A DNA stretch of 55,301 nt, taken from the NCBI GenBank assembly GCA_003249645.1, contig QKIH01000128.1:1-55301 (forward strand). Direction: 5' to 3'. Numbering within the stretch: the stretch's first letter is position 1; the number at the start of each line of letters is the position of its first letter. The DNA is from Desulfobulbaceae bacterium (lineage in GTDB: Bacteria; Desulfobacterota; Desulfobulbia; Desulfobulbales; Desulfocapsaceae). This document shows positions 1-8,856 of the stretch, in pieces. Both the position numbers and the translations under genes were made by a program. Under the pieces are notes generated by a model that did not search any database, was not told where the DNA came from, and worked only from the letters and a program-made list of their open reading frames with translations.

Positions 1-498
1 CTGCATGCCACCTGAAAGCTGTGAAGGGTAATGATCGGCAAAACGTTCCAGCCCGACCATGTCAATCCATTGCAGGGCTTCTCTCTCAGCACCCAGCTGA
101 CTTTTGCCGGCAACTTCAAGACCGAACATCACGTTCTTCTTCACGGTAAGCCAGGGAAACAGGGTATAGCCCTGAAACACCATGCCGCGTTCCGGCCCCG
201 GCTGGCTGACCGGCTTGCCGTCGAGCAAGACGTCCCCTTCCGTTGCCGTCTCAAGCCCGGACAGGATTCGAATCAGCGTCGATTTCCCGCAGCCGGACGG
301 TCCGATTACCGAGAGAAATTCTCTGCGATAGGCCTTGAATGAGACATCCTCAAGGGCGGTTATGGAGCCCTTTTCTGTTGTAAAGCGCTTGGTAAGGTTC
401 TTTGTCTCAAGAATAACCGGACGCTTTTTCAGGCGCTGGAACCGCTCTATTACTTCCTGAGACTGTTCCTTGTAGCTTGGAAGATTCAAATTATTCAT
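1..498 (-). CDS. ABC transporter ATP-binding protein, nitrate/taurine (SsuB/TauB) class, partial
   Basis: This is the cytoplasmic ATPase of the importer encoded just upstream on the same strand. The gene runs off the left window edge, leaving 166 N-terminal residues. They contain a Walker A motif (GPSGCGKST), a Q-loop (FQGYTLFPW) and the signature LSGGMQ at the very edge; Walker B lies outside. The [10 protein letters not shown]-loop is typical of the nitrate/sulfonate/taurine ATPases. The N-terminus carries about 30 extra charged residues before the first beta strand. The start ATG (496-498) overlaps the stop of the permease gene by 8 bases, which implies translational coupling. Substrate cannot be read from this subunit. 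Confidence 0.93.
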   Translation of the reverse strand, partial: MNNLNLPSYKEQSQEVIERFQRLKKRPVILETKNLTKRFTTEKGSITALEDVSFKAYRREFLSVIGPSGCGKSTLIRILSGLETATEGDVLLDGKPVSQPGPERGMVFQGYTLFPWLTVKKNVMFGLEVAGKSQLGAEREALQWIDMVGLERFADHYPSQLSGGMQ

Positions 499-1531
499 AA
501 CGCTCACTCTTCTTCCTGAAAAAGGTAAAGGTTTTATCCCGCGGCTCGGTAACAAACTCGGCAATCATCTGGAAAAAGGAACTTCTCTTGCCGCTCTTCC
601 AGACAAAGATGTTGTTGCCAAGCCAGGCAAGAAAGAGATCGGTTGTCAGCCCGATAATGCCGATCATCAGAATTGCCGCATAAACGTTTTCGTAAATCCT
701 GTATTTTGCCTGCTGATTGATAAACCAGGTGATACCGGTACTGGTTCCGACCACCTCGGCAACAATGAGGTAAGTCCATGCCCAGCCAAGCAGGATACGC
801 ATATCAAGAAAGACATATGGTGCTATAGCCGGCAGAACCACTTTCCTGAACATCGTTGCACCTTTGGCGCCAAGCGTCTGTGCTGCTTCCAATAACGGAG
901 GCGGCAGTTGTCTTGTGGTATTTGCAATCACCAGGACCTGTTGGAAAAAAGTACCGATAAAGATAATGGCTATCTTCGGCGCATCGTTAATACCAAGAAC
1001 CGCAACCGCCAGTGCACCGAAGACAGGCGCAGGCATGTACCTGAAAAACTCCATGAACGGCTCGGTAAGTTTTGAGAAAAAATCAAACACACCGCACATG
1101 ATGCCAAGAGGCACACCGATAATTGAAGACAGCAGAAAGCCGTAAAAGACCACCCTGATACTGTGTGCCAGACTCTCATGCAGCCATGGGTCGTCGGGAC
1201 GTCTCGGTTCTGTCTTGAAAGCTGTATATACCGCCGTCAGAACCCGGTGAGGCGGTGGAAGATAGACCGGATTGACCGGCCTGCCGGTTAAAACCGCCCC
1301 ACCGCTCTCTTTGAGCCTTTCGTTTTCCTGTTCATAAACATCCTTCAAAACATACTGGCCTTCCTCAAGATAGAGGCTGTCTCCGGCAGATTCGATCTCC
1401 ATCATCGGATGCCAGATAAAAGGCAGATAGCTGACCGCAGACCAGAGTGCAAGCGGGAGCACAAAGGAAAGCAGAACAAGCACAGCCTTCTTTTTCGAAG
1501 GAAGTTCTTTTTGAATGGAAAACCAGGACAT
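491..1531 (-). CDS. ABC transporter permease, SsuC/TauC family, with enlarged segment after TM1
   Basis: Inner-membrane channel subunit of the importer, 346 residues. The cytoplasmic EAA loop that docks to the ATPase is visible as [20 protein letters not shown]. Family members are usually about 250-280 residues. The extra length sits mainly between TM1 (about residues 16-38) and the next helix (about 120), as an acidic, proline-containing segment expected to face the periplasm. The start ATG is 12 bases after the binding-protein stop and is preceded by GGAAG. The gene lies between the binding protein and the ATPase, giving the order SBP-permease-ATPase. What the enlarged segment does is unknown. 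Confidence 0.92.
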   Translation of the reverse strand: MSWFSIQKELPSKKKAVLVLLSFVLPLALWSAVSYLPFIWHPMMEIESAGDSLYLEEGQYVLKDVYEQENERLKESGGAVLTGRPVNPVYLPPPHRVLTAVYTAFKTEPRRPDDPWLHESLAHSIRVVFYGFLLSSIIGVPLGIMCGVFDFFSKLTEPFMEFFRYMPAPVFGALAVAVLGINDAPKIAIIFIGTFFQQVLVIANTTRQLPPPLLEAAQTLGAKGATMFRKVVLPAIAPYVFLDMRILLGWAWTYLIVAEVVGTSTGITWFINQQAKYRIYENVYAAILMIGIIGLTTDLFLAWLGNNIFVWKSGKRSSFFQMIAEFVTEPRDKTFTFFRKKSERYE

Positions 1532-1543
1532 AATTACGCTTCC

Positions 1544-2521
1544 TTATTTCTTCATTGCTTTGGTAAAAGACGGATCAATAGACTTCTGGACGTTGACCGG
1601 CTCGTCATACACCTTGTTTTCGATCATGAAGTCATCTGAAATCTTGCTTGATCCATAGATAGAATCAAAGCCTTCTCCCGGTTTGAGAGCATCCAGAGAT
1701 TCTTCAAGAGAAAGGATCTTGGTGCCTTTCAAAAACGGCTCGTATTCTTCAGGAGTTAGAGAAACGCGAGCGGAAAGAATTTCGAGCATCTCGTCATGGT
1801 TGGCAGGGTTATTCATGTAATCAACAACATCATACCAGGCAGCAACAACTTTCTGCCAATCGTCACGGCGTTCCATAAGTGATTTCAGAGATACTGCAAG
1901 AACATCATAGATAAGACCGGGGGCATTGGCGCTTGTGTAGATCTGTGAGGATCCCTGCACAGATTTTAAGGCCTGACCGGAGTTAGGCTGCCATGCAACA
2001 ATAGCATCAACATCTCCAGAGGCAAGCACCTGTGCGGTCTGGTGGGTCGGAACGTTTACCAGAGTAACATCCTTCTCGCTCATGCCGTTGTCTTTCAAGG
2101 CGTTGATAAGAAGCAGATGGCTTACACAACCGATTTCAACACCGACTTTCTTGCCCTTGAGTTCTTTAACAGTGCCGACGCGTGGGCCGCCGACCACTTT
2201 ATCATTACCGTTGCTGATGTCGTTAATCATGATCATCATGTTCCTTGCACCGGTTGCATTCATGATAAGCGCATCACCGTTTGTTACTGTCACGGCATCA
2301 ACCTGACCGGCTGCAAATGCATCCATTGAAGCCATATACTCAAACCATTTGAGCTCCACTTCAACGCCCTGCTTTTCAAAAAAACCTTTTCTCGCCGCGA
2401 TGTCCCAGGCTATCCACCCCGGCCAGTCACTGTAGGCAATTTTTAAAGGTTCGGCACAAACATTGCCAGCCATGATCAATACGGCTAATATACTCATCAG
2501 CCATTTCATTCTCAGTTTCAT
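1544..2521 (-). CDS. ABC transporter substrate-binding protein, NMT1/TauA-like
   Basis: Periplasmic ligand-binding protein, first gene of the importer operon, 325 residues. I chose the ATG at 2521 because AAGGAGAAG lies directly upstream and because a clean signal peptide follows (basic MKLRMKW, hydrophobic core, cleavage after NVCA). A longer reading to 2608 has no such signal. The mature protein begins EPLKIAYSDWPGWIAWD and continues with the two-lobed NMT1/SsuA-like fold, including a GKKVGVEIG strand. The pattern resembles binding proteins found near urea carboxylase genes, but that is memory-based and the substrate stays open (nitrate-, taurine-, urea- or pyrimidine-like small molecules). 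A shared motif upstream links it to the divergent amidoligase array. Confidence 0.88.
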   Translation of the reverse strand: MKLRMKWLMSILAVLIMAGNVCAEPLKIAYSDWPGWIAWDIAARKGFFEKQGVEVELKWFEYMASMDAFAAGQVDAVTVTNGDALIMNATGARNMMIMINDISNGNDKVVGGPRVGTVKELKGKKVGVEIGCVSHLLLINALKDNGMSEKDVTLVNVPTHQTAQVLASGDVDAIVAWQPNSGQALKSVQGSSQIYTSANAPGLIYDVLAVSLKSLMERRDDWQKVVAAWYDVVDYMNNPANHDEMLEILSARVSLTPEEYEPFLKGTKILSLEESLDALKPGEGFDSIYGSSKISDDFMIENKVYDEPVNVQKSIDPSFTKAMKK

Positions 2522-2575
2522 TGTTCTTCTCCTTTTAGTTATTACGAATAAAGAAATTGGTAATAAAAATACATT

Positions 2576-2591
2576 TACAAAATTTGTGCCG
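2576..2591 (-). promoter_or_regulatory. candidate sigma54-like promoter / operator upstream of the importer
   Basis: Read on the minus strand the site is CGGCACAAATTTTGTA. It matches the sigma54 layout GG-N10-GC except that the last base of the -12 pair is T. It lies about 55 bases before the binding-protein start, a sensible distance. A near-identical 13-mer occurs before the divergent array at 2924-2936, but without the GG. It could instead be an operator for an unidentified regulator. Confidence 0.35.
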
Positions 2592-2923
2592 TTTTTACTT
2601 TCAGACAAATCTTTTCAGATATTTTCCTTCAACAGCTTATTCTATTTGAGAAAGAAGGGAGGAAAATGAGAAGAACGGAGAAAATCCTCACCTCTATCTT
2701 CCGCAGGCATCTTTTCAAATCTGTAAAAAACGAGGAAATAAACCTGCCATTTCTTCACACTTTTGTGCTGAAACGTAATAAAAGTTTTTCGTAATTTGCT
2801 CAGAAGAAGAAGCGTGATTATTTGCATGCAATAACAACAAAAAACTTCTTGCCCACACCGGAGTTGCTTATTAAGATTGCCTATCAACTTCTATTACAAA
2901 ATTGTCTTTCAGCCATATTGAAT

Positions 2924-2936
2924 GCGCAAATTTTGT
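2924..2936 (+). promoter_or_regulatory. second copy of the 13-mer, upstream of the amidoligase array
   Basis: GCGCAAATTTTGT, 34 bases before the ATG at 2971. It matches the copy upstream of the importer at 12 of 13 positions when both are read in the direction of their own genes. The pairing across a divergent intergenic region suggests one regulator or sigma factor acting on both operons. This is inference from two copies only. Confidence 0.35.
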
Positions 2937-2970
2937 GATTTTGATTATCTACCGCGGAGGGACCGATTGA

Positions 2971-4419
2971 ATGGAATCGTTGAAGAACTATGATCCGGGC
3001 GATTTTTACGATGAGTTGTTTAAGGCGCCGGGAGTTCCCAGATCCGGCTCAAAACTTCTGATCGACAAACTTATCAGCATGCCTCCGGGCGAGCTTGAAA
3101 TGCGCCAGAAAGCTGCCGAAGCCCTTCTGTTAAAGATGGGTATAACCTTTAACGTGTACGGCCGGGAGGAGGGAACTGAGAAAATATTTCCTTTCGATAT
3201 CATCCCGAGAATTGTCGGCTATAAAGACTGGGAGATCATCGAATCCGGTCTCCGCCAGCGGATCTATGCACTGAACTGTTTTCTGCAGGACATCTACAAC
3301 GAAAAGAAAATTCTCAAGGATAAGATCATTCCTGAGGATTATATCTATAGCAGCAAGACCTACCGAAAGGAACTGGAGGGTTTCACCCCACCTAAAGGAA
3401 TCTGGTGCCACGTCACCGGAACTGATCTTATCAGGGACAACAACGGTGACTTCTTCGTACTGGAGGACAACCTGCGCTGCCCGTCCGGTGTATCCTACGT
3501 TTTAGAAAACCGTCAGGTACTCAAGCGCTCTTTCTCACAGGTATTTGAAGATTCCAGCGTACGTCCTGTGGATGAATACCCCGACAGATTACTGGCTGCC
3601 CTTCGTCATCTGGCCCCAGGAACTACGGACACACCCTGCATCGGCGTATTAACTCCGGGCATCTATAACTCCGCCTACTTCGAACACTCTTTCCTGTCGC
3701 AGCAGATGGGTGTCGAACTGGTTGAAGGACAGGACCTGGTCGTTCAGGACGGTTTCGTCCACATGCTCACCACCAAAGGACTGCAGCGCGTTGACGTGCT
3801 TTATCGCCGTCTTGATGATGACTTTCTTGATCCACTTGTTTTCAGACCCGATTCAATGCTCGGTGTACCAGGTATCATGGAAGTATACAAAAAAGGCAAC
3901 ATTGCCCTTGCCAACGCGCCCGGAACAGGTATTGCCGATGACAAGGTCATCTACGCCTTTGTTCCGCAGATTATCAAATATTATATGGATGAAGATCCGA
4001 TCCTGTCGAATGTTCCAACATATATCTGCGACGACAAAAAGAGCCGTGACTACGTTCTTGATCATCTTGATGAGCTGGTGGTCAAGGCGGCCAACGAGTC
4101 AGGCGGCTACGGCATGTTGATCGGCCCGCACGCCACTGAAGCTGAACGCCTTGAATTTGCAGAGAAAATCAAGGATGAACCGCGTAATTACATGGCACAG
4201 CCGACCATCAGCCTGTCACGGGTACCGACCCTGATCGGACCGGAACAGGTTGAAGGCCGTCATGTTGATTTACGTCCGTATGTTCTGTTCAGTGATGATA
4301 TCTACGTTCAGCCGGGCGGTTTGACCAGGGTGGCGCTGAAAAAAGGTTCCCTAGTAGTTAACTCGTCGCAGGGCGGCGGCAGTAAAGACACATGGGTACT
4401 GAAAAATCCTGAAAATTAA
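2971..4419 (+). CDS. circularly permuted ATP-grasp family protein (stand-alone)
   Basis: Predicted carboxylate-amine ligase, 482 residues, the full length expected for the stand-alone circularly permuted ATP-grasp family (formerly DUF404/DUF407). In the permuted fold the nucleotide-binding lysine strand sits in the C-terminal half. Visible motifs are [13 protein letters not shown] (about residue 369), DLRPY (about 433), QPGGLTR (about 447) and [12 protein letters not shown] (about 465), plus the acidic [11 protein letters not shown] in the N-terminal half. All look intact, so an active ligase is expected. GGAGGG precedes the ATG. It is the first gene of a five-gene array; the alpha-E gene follows after 11 bases. 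Comparative genomics predicts peptide or amide bond formation for this family; the substrate is unknown. Confidence 0.93.
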   Translation: MESLKNYDPGDFYDELFKAPGVPRSGSKLLIDKLISMPPGELEMRQKAAEALLLKMGITFNVYGREEGTEKIFPFDIIPRIVGYKDWEIIESGLRQRIYALNCFLQDIYNEKKILKDKIIPEDYIYSSKTYRKELEGFTPPKGIWCHVTGTDLIRDNNGDFFVLEDNLRCPSGVSYVLENRQVLKRSFSQVFEDSSVRPVDEYPDRLLAALRHLAPGTTDTPCIGVLTPGIYNSAYFEHSFLSQQMGVELVEGQDLVVQDGFVHMLTTKGLQRVDVLYRRLDDDFLDPLVFRPDSMLGVPGIMEVYKKGNIALANAPGTGIADDKVIYAFVPQIIKYYMDEDPILSNVPTYICDDKKSRDYVLDHLDELVVKAANESGGYGMLIGPHATEAERLEFAEKIKDEPRNYMAQPTISLSRVPTLIGPEQVEGRHVDLRPYVLFSDDIYVQPGGLTRVALKKGSLVVNSSQGGGSKDTWVLKNPEN

Positions 4420-4430
4420 GAGAGACTGAT

Positions 4431-5405
4431 ATGCTAAGCCGTGTTGCAAATTCGATATACTGGATGTGCCGCTATATTGAGCGGGCCGAAAACGTTGCCC
4501 GTTTCATAAGCGTTAACACCAACCTCCTGCTGGACATGCCTTCAGAAGAAAATAAACACTGGGAACCGCTGATCATGGTTACCGGCGACCAGGCTCACTT
4601 TGAAGAGAAGAACAGCGACTATACCGGCGAGTCTGTTGTGCGCTACCTTACCTTTGAACGGGAGTACCCCAACTCGATAATTTCATGTGTCGCGGCCGCT
4701 CGTGAGAATGCCCGTTCGGTTCGTGAGATTATCTCGGCGAAAATGTGGGAACACCTGAACAATTTTTATCTCGAGCTGATGAATCCACGGGCACTTCCCT
4801 TCGCACTTAATGAGCCCGATCGTTTTTTTGAGATGATACAGATGCGGTGCGCCCTTTTTACCGGTCTCATCGAATCGACCATGAGTCATGGCGAAGCGTA
4901 TAATTTCGGATTTATGGGCATGATGACGGAGCGGGCCGATAAAACCTCGAGAATCCTTGATGTAAAATATTTCATGCTGCTGCCCAAAGCATCAATGGTA
5001 AACACCGCCATCGACAGTGTCCAATGGATGGCCGTACTCAAGTCAGCCAGTGCATTCCAGATGTTTCGCAGACAGCATCACCGCATCACTCCCCGGCTGG
5101 TGGCCGATTTCCTCATTTTTGATGACGATTTTCCCCGGTCGATCAAGCACTGCCTGCATCGGGCCGACGACTGTCTGCACCGTATAACCGGAGCCCCTGC
5201 CGGGACAGCGACCTGTCAGCCGGAAAAGCTTCTTGGCCGCCTTAAAGCCAATATGGAATATGATGACATTGAAGAAGTACTTGAGCACGGCATGCATGAG
5301 TATCTTGATGATTTCCAGACCAAGCTCAATGCTGTGGACAATGCCATAGGCACCACATTTTTCAACATAAAGCAGATTCAGGAAAGCAGCAGTCAGCAGC
5401 AATAA
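4431..5405 (+). CDS. alpha-E domain protein (DUF403)
   Basis: All-helical protein of 324 residues starting with the family hallmark MLSRVANSIYWMCRYIERAE. Further typical stretches are SVREIISAKMWEHLN and TERADKTSRILDVKYF. Alpha-E proteins nearly always accompany circularly permuted ATP-grasp proteins, as here (11 bases after the ligase) and as in the fused gene at 8857-11361. No enzymatic function is established; conserved R and E residues within the helices have led to the idea that it is a partner of the ligase. The array therefore carries two versions, one free and one fused. Confidence 0.93.
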   Translation: MLSRVANSIYWMCRYIERAENVARFISVNTNLLLDMPSEENKHWEPLIMVTGDQAHFEEKNSDYTGESVVRYLTFEREYPNSIISCVAAARENARSVREIISAKMWEHLNNFYLELMNPRALPFALNEPDRFFEMIQMRCALFTGLIESTMSHGEAYNFGFMGMMTERADKTSRILDVKYFMLLPKASMVNTAIDSVQWMAVLKSASAFQMFRRQHHRITPRLVADFLIFDDDFPRSIKHCLHRADDCLHRITGAPAGTATCQPEKLLGRLKANMEYDDIEEVLEHGMHEYLDDFQTKLNAVDNAIGTTFFNIKQIQESSSQQQ

Positions 5406-5479
5406 TATCTTAGAGTTCATGAGTTTTATTCGTATAATGAAATTTTTGCGTTTAACTGCTTTCATTCAAGGTGACCTAC

Positions 5480-8400
5480 ATGGGAATTCACGTCGCACTC
5501 AATCATAAAACCACTTATCTCTATGACCGGGAGGTAAATCTCTCACCCCATATTGTGCGGCTTAAACCGGCCCCGCACAGCCGGACGCCGATCCTGAGCT
5601 ATTCGATGACAGTCAGGCCGAAAGACTACTTTCTCAACTGGCAGCAGGACCCGTTTTCCAACTATCTCGGACGCCTTGTATTCCCTGAAAAGGTCGAAAT
5701 GTTTGAGGTGGAAATCGATCTCGTTGCCGATATGATTATCATCAACCCGTTTGATTTCTTTCTTGAGCCGCAAGCTGAAAAGTTCCCTTTTACCTATGAG
5801 AAAACACTTGCCAAGGAACTTGCTCCATACCTGAAATCAAAAGAATTAGGCCCGAAACTGGAAGCCTTTCTCAAAACCATTGATGTCAGCATACCTCGCC
5901 AGACCATCGACTTTCTGGTTGATCTCAACCAGAAGCTGAACCAGCATATCAGCTATCTTATTCGCATGGAACCAAACGTCCAGAGCTGTGAAGATACGCT
6001 CACCCTGAAAAGCGGCTCCTGCCGCGATTCCGCCTGGCTGCTGGTCAATATTTTCAGGCATCTTGGCCTGGCAGCAAGGTTCGTTTCCGGCTATCTGATC
6101 CAGCTCGCTGCCGATGTAAAATCCCTCGACGGACCTTCAGGCCCGGCACAGGATTTCACCGATCTGCACGCCTGGACCGAGGTATACATCCCCGGCGCCG
6201 GCTGGGTCGGTCTTGATCCGACTTCAGGACTCTTTGCAGGAGAAGGGCATATCCCCCTCGCCTGCTCGCCGGAACCGCAAAGCGCAGCACCGATCACCGG
6301 AGCACTCGACGAATGCGAGGTGACCTTTGTCCATGAAATGAGTGTAACCCGGATTTTCGAAGCTCCGCGCTCAACCAGACCATATCCCGAAGAGGTGTGG
6401 CAGAAAATTGTTTCACTGGGGGACAGGGTCGATGAACAGATCAAGGCCAACGACATCCATCTCACCATGGGCGGCGAACCTACTTTCATCTCCATTGATG
6501 ACATGGACGGTGCACAGTGGAACACTGAAGCCGTCGGTCTTGAAAAGCGTACCCTTTCCGAGCGCCTCATCAAGAACCTGCGCAAAGAGTGGGCTCCCGG
6601 CGCATTTCTCCATTACGGCCAGGGCAAATGGTATCCGGGCGAATCCCTGCCCCGCTGGGCTCTGGGCTGTTACTGGCGTGCAGACGGCCAGCCGATCTGG
6701 CATGATGAAACACTTATTGCCGATTTTGAAAAAGACTACGGCCATACTGCTGAAGACGCCAAGCGTTTTATTGACCAGCTGGCCGACAATCTCGGGGTTT
6801 CAAAAAAATTCATCCGCGAGAGCTACGAAGATGCCTTTCATTTCATGCATCAAGAACAGCAGCTCCCGGACAATGTCGAGCCGGACGACCCCAAACTGAA
6901 AGATCCGGAAGAAAGAAAACGGATTATTGATACCTTCAGTAGAGGTCTTAATGCCGTCATCGGCTATGTTCTGCCATTGCAGTACGGCAGCTGGATCAGC
7001 GGTCCATGGCCGTTTCGCAGCAAAAAACTGCTGCTGCTGCCCGGTGACTCCCCGGCGGGCTTAAGGCTTCCCATCGAATCACTGCCGTGGGTATCGGCCA
7101 AAGACCTCGATCCTTCCTTTCCGGTTGACCCGATGGTTGAACGCCCGCCGCTGCCTGATGCCGATGAAATGGCAAACCGTATTTACTCGTACAAAGCTGA
7201 TGAGCACGATAAAAACGTTCATCATCAGCCGAATCCGTTTAAGGACCTCAAGCCGGTCAGGGGGGAATCCGCCTCCTGGGTTGTCAGAACAGCACTCTGC
7301 GTACAGCCCCGTGAAGGGCGTCTGCACGTTTTCCTGCCCCCCATTGATGTTCTTGAAGGCTATCTTGAACTGATTACAATCATTGAGAAAACTGCAAGAC
7401 AGACTTCTCTGCCGGTGGTTATTGAAGGCTATTCACCACCACATGACCACCGGCTCAAAGGATTGAAAATCACTCCCGATCCAGGCGTAATAGAAGTCAA
7501 TGTTCAGCCGATGGATAACTGGCAGGAACTGGTGCACTACACTACCTCACTCTACGAGGTTGCCCGCAATACCAGACTTGGCACTGAAAAATTTCTGGTA
7601 GACGGAAAACAGACCGGCACCGGAGGCGGCAATCATATCGTGCTCGGCGGTGCAACGCCATCTCAGAGCCCCTTCCTTCGCCGCCCTGACCTGCTGAGAA
7701 GCCTTGTTACTTTCTGGAACAACCATCCTTCGCTCTCCTATCTGTTCTCCGGTTTGTTTATCGGGCCGACCAGTCAGCAGCCCCGTATTGATGAAGCCAG
7801 ACACGACAGCCTCTATGAGCTTGAAATCGCCTTTCAGGAGCTTGACCGCCATCTGAAAATGGGCCAGTGTCCGCCGTGGCTGGTTGACCGGCTGTTCAGA
7901 AACCTGCTGGTCGATGTTACCGGCAACACCCACAGGGCCGAGTTCTGCATCGATAAGCTCTATTCGCCGGACAGCTCTTCCGGCAGGCTTGGTCTTCTTG
8001 AATTCAGGGCCTTTGAGATGCCGCCGCACAGCCGCATGAGCCTTGCCCAGCAGCTGCTGCTGCGCATCTTCGTGGTCTGGTTCTGGCAGCAGCCGTATAG
8101 GAAGAAACTGATACACTGGGGAACAAGACTGCATGATCAGTTCATGCTCCCTGAACTGGTGAAAGAAGACTTTAACGATATCCTGCAGACATTAAATGAT
8201 GCTGGGTTCGACGTCTCCATGGAATTTTTTCATCCTCATTTTGAATTCCGGTTCCCTATTCTCGGCAGGATTCAGTTTCAGGGCATGGAACTGGAACTAC
8301 GCCAGGCCCTGGAACCGTGGCATGTTCTCGGCGAGGAACCAGGCGGTGGTGGGACGGTACGATATGTCGACTCTTCAGTTGAGAGACTGCAGGTAAAGGT

Positions 8401-8800
8401 AACCGGAATGGTTGATTCCCGCTATGTAGTCACCTGCAACGGGAGAAGAGTTCCACTGAGACAAACCGCTAAAACCAATGTCATGGCAGCAGGCGTCAGA
8501 TACAGAGCATGGCAGCCGCCTGCCTGCCTGCACCCGACCATCGGGGTTCATACTCCTCTTACCTTTGATATCTATGACACGTGGACAGAAAAGGCCGTTG
8601 CAGGATGTTCATACCACGTCGGTCACCCGGGAGGGCGTAATTACGAAATCTTCCCGGTAAACTCCTACGAAGCGGAAGGCAGAAGAAATGCAAGGTTCAT
8701 TGTCGGCGGCCATAGCCCGGGAGTACACCGGCCATTGCCGGCTGAAGAGTCGAATAAGCTCTTTCCGTATACGCTTGATTTGCGTTATCAAACTTATTAG
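5480..8800 (+). CDS. transglutaminase-like / DUF2126 putative amidoligase fusion
   Basis: Large cytoplasmic-looking protein of 1106 residues with no signal peptide. The N-terminus (MGIHVALNHKTTYLYDRE) is the usual start of the family. The papain-like transglutaminase triad is visible as Cys in SGSCRDSAW (about 179), His in LHAW (about 229) and Asp in LDPTSGL (about 245). The rest, from about residue 335 (HLTMGGEPTFISIDD), is the DUF2126 region, regarded as a putative glutamine-synthetase-like amidoligase; DPGVIEVNVQP and GTGGGNHIVLGG fit that. I chose ATG 5480 over GTG 5471 because AAGGTGA, which overlaps that GTG, serves as the ribosome binding site. It sits mid-operon, between the two ligase/alpha-E sets. 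Confidence 0.92.
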   Translation: MGIHVALNHKTTYLYDREVNLSPHIVRLKPAPHSRTPILSYSMTVRPKDYFLNWQQDPFSNYLGRLVFPEKVEMFEVEIDLVADMIIINPFDFFLEPQAEKFPFTYEKTLAKELAPYLKSKELGPKLEAFLKTIDVSIPRQTIDFLVDLNQKLNQHISYLIRMEPNVQSCEDTLTLKSGSCRDSAWLLVNIFRHLGLAARFVSGYLIQLAADVKSLDGPSGPAQDFTDLHAWTEVYIPGAGWVGLDPTSGLFAGEGHIPLACSPEPQSAAPITGALDECEVTFVHEMSVTRIFEAPRSTRPYPEEVWQKIVSLGDRVDEQIKANDIHLTMGGEPTFISIDDMDGAQWNTEAVGLEKRTLSERLIKNLRKEWAPGAFLHYGQGKWYPGESLPRWALGCYWRADGQPIWHDETLIADFEKDYGHTAEDAKRFIDQLADNLGVSKKFIRESYEDAFHFMHQEQQLPDNVEPDDPKLKDPEERKRIIDTFSRGLNAVIGYVLPLQYGSWISGPWPFRSKKLLLLPGDSPAGLRLPIESLPWVSAKDLDPSFPVDPMVERPPLPDADEMANRIYSYKADEHDKNVHHQPNPFKDLKPVRGESASWVVRTALCVQPREGRLHVFLPPIDVLEGYLELITIIEKTARQTSLPVVIEGYSPPHDHRLKGLKITPDPGVIEVNVQPMDNWQELVHYTTSLYEVARNTRLGTEKFLVDGKQTGTGGGNHIVLGGATPSQSPFLRRPDLLRSLVTFWNNHPSLSYLFSGLFIGPTSQQPRIDEARHDSLYELEIAFQELDRHLKMGQCPPWLVDRLFRNLLVDVTGNTHRAEFCIDKLYSPDSSSGRLGLLEFRAFEMPPHSRMSLAQQLLLRIFVVWFWQQPYRKKLIHWGTRLHDQFMLPELVKEDFNDILQTLNDAGFDVSMEFFHPHFEFRFPILGRIQFQGMELELRQALEPWHVLGEEPGGGGTVRYVDSSVERLQVKVTGMVDSRYVVTCNGRRVPLRQTAKTNVMAAGVRYRAWQPPACLHPTIGVHTPLTFDIYDTWTEKAVAGCSYHVGHPGGRNYEIFPVNSYEAEGRRNARFIVGGHSPGVHRPLPAEESNKLFPYTLDLRYQTY

Positions 8801-8856
8801 GATGAGCAGCTTAACAATTATAACCGGAGAAATTTTACAGGTATATTTAGTTCTAT

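Larger units (their letters stand above)
2522..2970. other. divergent intergenic region between importer and amidoligase array
   Basis: 449 bases without a convincing gene, AT-rich, placed between two divergent operons. It holds a 13-mer ACAAAATTTGYGC at 2577-2589 (+) and again at 2924-2936 (-), so each copy has the same orientation relative to its own downstream operon. It also contains the 10-bp palindrome TTGCATGCAA at 2822-2831. The ribosome binding site GGAGGG lies just before the ATG at 2971. Small ORFs here lack ribosome binding sites and look spurious. Confidence 0.6.

Noticed and set aside
31..342. 103-codon plus-strand frame at the left edge
   Set aside because: Antisense to the ABC ATPase, whose Walker A and signature motifs fix the minus strand.
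2642..2887. 81-codon minus-strand frame in the divergent intergenic region
   Set aside because: No ribosome binding site, biased composition and overlap with the promoter region of two operons.
6091..6585. 164-codon minus-strand frame inside the transglutaminase-DUF2126 gene
   Set aside because: Antisense shadow; serine/proline-rich composition typical of reversed coding sequence.
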